From: Holophagaceae bacterium UBA1801
GTDB taxonomy: Bacteria > Acidobacteriota > Holophagae > Holophagales > Holophagaceae
Assembly (NCBI GenBank): GCA_002319925.1
Contig: DCFP01000181.1
Location: 1-8,611 of the forward strand
Direction: 5' to 3'
Length of the DNA: 8,611 nucleotides
Position 1 is the first letter of the stretch, and the number at the start of each line of letters is the position of its first letter. Shown here piece by piece: positions 7,028 through 8,611 of the stretch. The notes beneath the pieces are model-generated. The model had not been told where the DNA came from. It made no database searches and worked only from the letters and a program-made list of their open reading frames with translations. Made by a program: the position numbers and the translations under genes.

Positions 7028-7044
7028 TAATGCGTCAAGTTCTC

Positions 7045-7051
7045 GTTAGGC
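7045..7051 (+). other. First core recombination site (candidate attI or array start)
   Basis: GTTAGGC is the integron core site cut between G and T. Its left flank (CTC) matches the spacer found left of the same core in the attC sites, but no attC-like left half or L-box hairpin precedes it. It therefore marks the left edge of cassette 1 and may be the crossover point of attI. The attI call is inference, since no integrase gene lies nearby. Confidence 0.6.
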
Positions 7052-7070
7052 ATCTCTTCCAAGGCATGCA

Positions 7071-7463
7071 ATGACTAGGCATCCTATAGAGCAACAAATT
7101 CACCGAGCTGATAACGCCATCATGGCTGAAGACTTTGATACTTTAATCGACATTTACACTCAAGATGCGGTTCTTGTAGTTAAGCCGGGCATGAATGCAG
7201 TCGGCAAGGCTTCTATACGAAAGGCCTTCGAAGCAATTGCAGCATATTTCAATCATTCAATATCAGTTCAACAAGCAGGAATGGTCATCTTGGAAACAGG
7301 AGATACAGCTCTAGTTCTAGCCAAAACGCTTGTTTCAGCTTCCAACCTACCTGTAATTGAACGAAAAGCTACCTATGTATTTACCCGTACCGGTTCTGGT
7401 GAATGGCTTTGCTCAATTGACAATTCCTACGGGCATGACCTTCTGAATCCTCCCGATGCCTAA
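7071..7463 (+). CDS. NTF2/SnoaL-like (DUF4440-type) cassette protein
   Basis: The 130-residue protein looks like a small cone-shaped alpha+beta barrel of the NTF2-like superfamily. The N-terminal helix and turn IMAEDFDTLIDIYTQDAVLV (17-36) are the typical opening of DUF4440/SnoaL-like domains. A VGKASIRKAF helix (44-53) follows, and then beta strands to the end, with WLCSIDNSYGHDL (112-124) as the last strand region. Members include isomerases, hydrolases, binding proteins and toxin-immunity proteins, so the function cannot be assigned. There is no signal peptide. The start has a weak AAGG at 7061-7064, 6 nt upstream. The stop codon TAA (7461-7463) lies inside the attC core GCCTAAC. Codon use is clearly more AT-rich than in the chromosomal genes to the left. 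It is the first cassette and so closest to any array promoter. Confidence 0.85.
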   Translation: MTRHPIEQQIHRADNAIMAEDFDTLIDIYTQDAVLVVKPGMNAVGKASIRKAFEAIAAYFNHSISVQQAGMVILETGDTALVLAKTLVSASNLPVIERKATYVFTRTGSGEWLCSIDNSYGHDLLNPPDA

Positions 7464-7581
7464 CCCATCGTTCAACCCGGACGCTGCCTCTGTGAACCAC
7501 TTCTCCCACGATCTTTTTGGAATTCCCGTCTCCTTCCACCGCGCCGCTTCGGCAACGCCCGGTTAACTTCCCTCGTTAGGC
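7458..7581 (+). other. attC site of cassette 1
   Basis: The 124-bp site runs from R'' GCCTAAC (7458-7464) to R' GTTAGGC (7575-7581). Inner boxes GTTCAACCCGGACGCTGCC and GGCAACGCCCGGTTAAC pair imperfectly, leaving unpaired bases in the left arm, as expected for the folded strand that the integrase recognises. One extra C in the right box distinguishes it from the other two copies. The cassette 1 stop codon is embedded in the R'' core. Confidence 0.93.
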
Positions 7582-7593
7582 TTCATCAACACC

Positions 7594-8022
7594 ATGAGCT
7601 GCATTCTCCGAATCACAGGAACGAACCTTGACCCGGATTCGCTCCAAAGGGCCATGGGTCTGAGACCATACCAAACCACGCACAAGGGAGAGAGGCGTTT
7701 CCCTACTTCTACACGCAATAAATCGGTTTTCGAAACTTCTGGGCTATTTTTCAATGTTTCAGATGCAGAATTCCAAGAATTCGACCTCCAAATTCAAGAT
7801 GCCATCCAATTCCTCAGAGCAAACGCCCAAGCTCTTTCAGCTATCAAACAGTTCAAAGATATCGAAAATGCTTTTCTCGATTTTGGAATTGAGTGGCGCA
7901 ATGTAGCTGTCCAAGGCGACTACATGCCGCCCGAATTGCTGCAACTCGCAGGTTCTCTTGGCCTTGGCATTGTATTGTCTCATTATCCAATTTCATCAGA
8001 ATCCGACGACGAGTCAGCCTAA
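7594..8022 (+). CDS. DUF4279-like cassette protein of unknown function
   Basis: The 142-residue protein resembles the DUF4279-type family: it opens with MSCILRITGTNLDPDSL and continues GLRPYQTTHKGERRFP (22-37), matching the pattern of a beta strand, a short helix and a 'G..P....KGE' turn. Further conserved-looking blocks are ETSG (47-50), DFGIEWR (96-102) and YMPPELLQLAGSLGLGIVLS (110-129). No catalytic residues, signal peptide or TM helices can be named, and the function of the family is unknown. The ATG at 7594 has no Shine-Dalgarno sequence; it lies 12 nt after the core GTTAGGC. The stop codon TAA (8020-8022) is inside the next attC core. Codon use is AT-rich compared with the host genes. 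The family assignment is by eye. Confidence 0.8.
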   Translation: MSCILRITGTNLDPDSLQRAMGLRPYQTTHKGERRFPTSTRNKSVFETSGLFFNVSDAEFQEFDLQIQDAIQFLRANAQALSAIKQFKDIENAFLDFGIEWRNVAVQGDYMPPELLQLAGSLGLGIVLSHYPISSESDDESA

Positions 8023-8139
8023 CCTATCGTTCAACCCGGACGTTGCCTCTGTGACTCACTTCCCCCACGATCATTCTGGAATTCTCATCTCCTGCCACCG
8101 CGCCGCTTCGGCAACGCCGGTTAACTCCCCTCGTTAGGC
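8017..8139 (+). other. attC site of cassette 2
   Basis: The 123-bp site runs from GCCTAAC (8017-8023) to GTTAGGC (8133-8139). The inner boxes GTTCAACCCGGACGTTGCC and GGCAACGCCGGTTAAC pair fully except for three unpaired left-arm bases, the cleanest of the three copies. It differs from attC 1 at about 12 positions. The cassette 2 stop codon lies in the R'' core. Confidence 0.94.
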
Positions 8140-8145
8140 CGCACG

Positions 8146-8487
8146 ATGCTTTTTGAAGACATCCCACATATGCAAGATTCCGAAATCGAAGCTGCGATTT
8201 CCCGAAATGATGTGCCCGAATTAGTGCGCGTTGTTCTTTCGGTCGGGATGCATTCCGAAAATCGAGAGTGGGCAGAAACCATTTGCATCCGACTTTCCAC
8301 CCATTCGGAAGAGCACGTCCGTGGGAATGCAATTTTGGCTTTCGGTCATCTCGCTCGGCGATTCGGGCAGCTAAATGTTTCTATCATTAAGCCAATTGTT
8401 AATGCTGCTCTCCACGACCCATCGCCGTTCGTCCGCGGCCAAGCCTCTGCTGCAGTAGATGATCTCGGATTCTGCCCACGATGTTGA
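8146..8487 (+). CDS. Small HEAT-repeat cassette protein
   Basis: The 113-residue protein is all-helical, with at least two HEAT-type units: roughly residues 40-73 (EWAETICIRL...HVRGNAILAFGHLARRFG) and 78-108 (VSIIKPIVNAALHDPSPFVRGQASAAVDDL). The second helices align with each other around the shared VRG-A---A motif, with the Pro/Asp turn DPSPFVR typical of HEAT repeats. Such short solenoids bind other proteins; no enzyme residues are seen and no partner is known. There is no signal peptide. The ATG at 8146 lies 6 nt after the core GTTAGGC, so the AGG of the core is the only candidate ribosome-binding sequence. An internal ATG at 8170 is a less likely start. The stop TGA (8485-8487) lies 3 bp before the attC, unlike the two preceding cassettes. 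Confidence 0.82.
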   Translation: MLFEDIPHMQDSEIEAAISRNDVPELVRVVLSVGMHSENREWAETICIRLSTHSEEHVRGNAILAFGHLARRFGQLNVSIIKPIVNAALHDPSPFVRGQASAAVDDLGFCPRC

Positions 8488-8490
8488 GCG

Positions 8491-8611
8491 GCCTAACCAA
8501 TCGTTCAACTCGGACGCTGCCTCCACTGGCTACTTCCTCCACCTTTCATCTCGATTTCTCATCTCCTTCCAGCGCGCCGCAGTCGGCAACGCCGGTTAAC
8601 TCCCCTCGTTA
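8491..8611 (+). other. attC site of cassette 3 (last three bases beyond window)
   Basis: Begins GCCTAAC (8491-8497) and reaches GTTA at 8608-8611, so the full site would be 124 bp. The inner boxes GTTCAACTCGGACGCTGCC and GGCAACGCCGGTTAAC are conserved. The central loop region (about 8524-8555) is the most divergent of the three copies. A further cassette probably follows beyond the window. Confidence 0.88.

Larger units (their letters stand above)
6490..7044. other. Gene-free AT-rich leader before the cassette array
   Basis: About 550 bp without a credible gene on either strand. Base composition shifts from GC-rich to AT-rich, strongest around 6660-6740. It contains an extended -10 promoter element (6676-6684), an 18-bp dyad near its right end (7010-7027) and a distant 8-bp inverted repeat (6738-6745 with 6775-6782). 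By position, between ordinary genes and the first GTTAGGC core site, it should hold the array promoter and attI if this is the proximal end of the integron. I saw no recognisable integrase remnant, but a heavily decayed one could be missed by eye. Confidence 0.7.
7045..8611 (+). mobile_element. Integron gene cassette array, three cassettes, continues past window
   Basis: Three consecutive cassettes lie head to tail, cut at the G/T of each GTTAGGC: cassette 1 at 7046-7575 (530 bp), cassette 2 at 7576-8133 (558 bp) and cassette 3 at 8134-8608 (475 bp). Each holds one plus-strand ORF that starts shortly after the core site and ends within, or 3 bp before, its own attC. The attC sites are near-identical while the genes are unrelated, and the genes are more AT-rich than the upstream chromosome. 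This is the standard organisation of integron cassettes; the repeat similarity fits a chromosomal (sedentary) integron. No intI gene is in the window, so it could also be an attC cluster lacking an integrase. Confidence 0.92.

Noticed and set aside
7066..7074. Two-codon frame ATG-CAA-TGA overlapping the start of cassette 1
   Set aside because: It is too short to assign meaning, although overlapping mini-ORFs are known to aid cassette translation in some attI sites.
7458..8611. Reading the 124-bp repeats as a CRISPR array or as IS-end repeats
   Set aside because: There are only three long, imperfect copies, each following a full ORF, with attC core and L-box structure; there is no transposase and no short uniform spacers.

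Overview
The window looks like a bacterial chromosome of fairly high GC content from a flagellated, Gram-negative-type organism. It carries core housekeeping genes (CTP synthase, arginyl-tRNA synthetase, ribosomal protein S20), a glutamyl-Q tRNA(Asp) synthetase, and an E. coli-type MotA/MotB stator pair. An acidobacterial (Holophagae/Geothrix-like) host is a guess from the general look of the proteins; the sequence alone does not settle it.

Layout. Positions 1-2012 hold argS and the 5' end of pyrG, both on the minus strand and 54 bp apart, so probably co-transcribed. rpsT diverges from argS at 2188-2451, with a good sigma-70-like promoter and a strong hairpin terminator. That hairpin also abuts the stop codon of the convergent gluQ gene (2498-3409, minus). 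A plus-strand cluster follows from 3470 to 6126: a membrane-anchored class I methyltransferase, motA and motB. motA and motB are separated by a small 7-bp tandem repeat. A small Cys-rich unknown gene (6175-6489, minus) ends the ordinary chromosomal part.

From about 6490 the character changes. A gene-free, AT-rich stretch of roughly 550 bp (6490-7044) leads to a GTTAGGC core site, and then to a row of three integron gene cassettes running to the window end. Each cassette is one plus-strand ORF followed by an attC recombination site of 123-124 bp. Each site starts with GCCTAAC, ends with GTTAGGC (the last one is cut by the window edge) and carries the paired inner L boxes expected of a folded attC hairpin. 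The three attC sites are close copies of each other (two differ at about 12 of 124 positions by my alignment), while the three ORFs are unrelated and more AT-rich than the host genes: an NTF2/SnoaL-like protein, a DUF4279-like protein and a small HEAT-repeat protein. This is the pattern of a sedentary chromosomal integron, or of an attC cluster lacking an integrase. No integron integrase gene is present in the window, including on the side where attI would be.

How it fits together: the left 6.1 kb is core genome (nucleotide synthesis, translation, tRNA charging and modification, motility). The right 2 kb is accessory, exchangeable DNA whose cassettes presumably depend on a promoter in the AT-rich leader. 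The most interesting parts are the cassette array with its missing integrase, and the membrane methyltransferase that sits directly upstream of the flagellar stator genes.
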